Source: Ceratodon purpureus (taxonomy: Eukaryota > Streptophyta > Bryopsida > Pseudoditrichales > Ditrichaceae). Taken from it: DNA of 64,000 nucleotides. The notes beneath the pieces were generated by a model. It saw nothing but the letters and a program-made list of their open reading frames with translations. It searched no databases and had not been told where the DNA came from. The DNA lies in contig CM026426.1 of the NCBI GenBank assembly GCA_014871385.1, forward strand, positions 30,307,452-30,371,451, in the 5' to 3' direction. The position numbers and the translations under genes were made by a program. Below, piece by piece: positions 63,620 to 64,000 of this stretch; the first letter of the stretch is position 1; every line of letters starts with the position of its first letter.

Positions 63620-64000
63620 CCATTGAAGGAAATTAAGACATGACTGAATTTTTCATAGTGACATAAATGAGAGAAGTTTCAATTCATGTCGAAACAAAAT
63701 TACATTCAATAGCCTTAGCTAATGTTTTATGGACATTGACTAAGGGTTAACATATAAGTATCTACGTATAAAATTTAGATATATATATATATTATATTTT
63801 CTTGTGATTTTTTAAAATTATTTTGGAGACATATATATTATACTTTCTCTATATAACTTCTATATGTAATATGCTAATAGATGTATCACTTTTTTTTGTT
63901 TTTTTTGGCGGTGCGCCGCTCTGGATTCCTTTGAGTACCGGGCATACCCAATGGTACTCTTACAACAATGTCTTCATCATCAGGTGCTTCTTCACGGCTA
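63620..64000. other. AT-rich, no gene seen
   Basis: It includes a TATATA stretch at 63780-63800 and a T run at about 63890-63906. Nothing coding is supported before the window ends. Confidence 0.4.

Larger units (their letters stand above)
63118..64000. mobile_element. probable left end of a third hAT element, running off the window
   Basis: CATGGGACAAAAGGACCGG at 63118 resembles the right terminus of element A (CATGGTTGTCATAATGGACC). It is followed at once by a dense GTCCG cluster ending TCCGTCCGTTAG, a string also present in the A right end, and then by a GCGCGAGCGCC array. The other end is outside the window. The predicted target duplication is GGGTTGTT (63110-63117). Confidence 0.5.

Noticed and set aside
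63117..63626. Ala/Pro-rich and Gly-rich frames over 63310-63610
   Set aside because: Low-complexity translation of a G-rich minisatellite; no protein features.
1..64000. CRISPR arrays, operons or ribosomal RNA genes
   Set aside because: No regularly spaced direct repeats with unique spacers and no rRNA sequence. Genes are spliced and eukaryotic in type.
1..64000. LTR retrotransposons
   Set aside because: No reverse transcriptase, integrase or gag motifs and no long terminal repeats were recognised in any frame.

Overview
The window looks like nuclear DNA of a streptophyte (plant lineage, possibly a charophyte alga such as Chara; this guess is moderate). The grounds are spliced genes with GT-AG introns, plant-type TATA boxes, a SUVR-type histone methyltransferase, and CACTA and hAT transposases of plant type. 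Bacterial features are absent. Most of the 64 kb is transposon-derived.

Layout. 1-8 kb: small unrecognised genes (a Cys-rich ORF, a coiled-coil protein, a secreted Cys-rich peptide, a single-pass membrane protein) and a spliced gene resembling plant Transposase_24 proteins. 8-14 kb: AT-rich, mostly non-coding. 14-17 kb: a possible SINE fragment, a TGCCAGCA motif cluster and a decayed RING-like gene (minus). 18.4-21.9 kb: a decayed spliced DDE-type transposase-like gene. 22.8-25.9 kb: a SUVR-like SET-domain gene (minus) with in-frame stops. 26-28 kb: AT-rich, with poly-A and a 228-bp tandem repeat. 28-61.5 kb: a CACTA (En/Spm) transposase gene on the minus strand, split by a very large insertion. 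62-63.1 kb: a small spliced gene that appears to be interrupted by the end of another element.

The central finding is a three-level nest of DNA transposons. A 27.3-kb hAT element (here 'B', 31770-59091) has 29-bp terminal inverted repeats beginning CAGGG and a perfect 8-bp target duplication, TTGGCAGC. It sits inside the CACTA transposase reading frame, and removing it restores that frame exactly. A second 11.1-kb hAT element ('A', 34994-46107) has 28-bp terminal repeats and an 8-bp duplication CATTCGTC/CATTTGTC. It sits inside a gene of B, and removing it restores that frame too. Both elements are unusually large and carry genes besides a hAT transposase. Both encode a protein with a 'GWE..VDW' N-terminal domain, a long coiled coil and a C-terminal RING-like finger. 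A also carries a protein-kinase-like gene and a small helical protein. B carries several small unrecognised ORFs. A third decayed RING-like gene lies at 15-17 kb, and a probable third element end lies at 63118.

Genes in A and B are preceded by arrays of short GC-rich words, often followed directly by a TATA box. The words are GCGCCCG-type in A and GTCCG-type in B. The arrays may serve both as promoters and as subterminal transposase-binding sites. Decayed genes across the window, including the SUVR-like gene, carry in-frame stops that are almost all TAG or TGA and sit where Gln (CAG) or Arg (CGA) would fit. That is the pattern expected from deamination of methylated CHG and CG cytosines.
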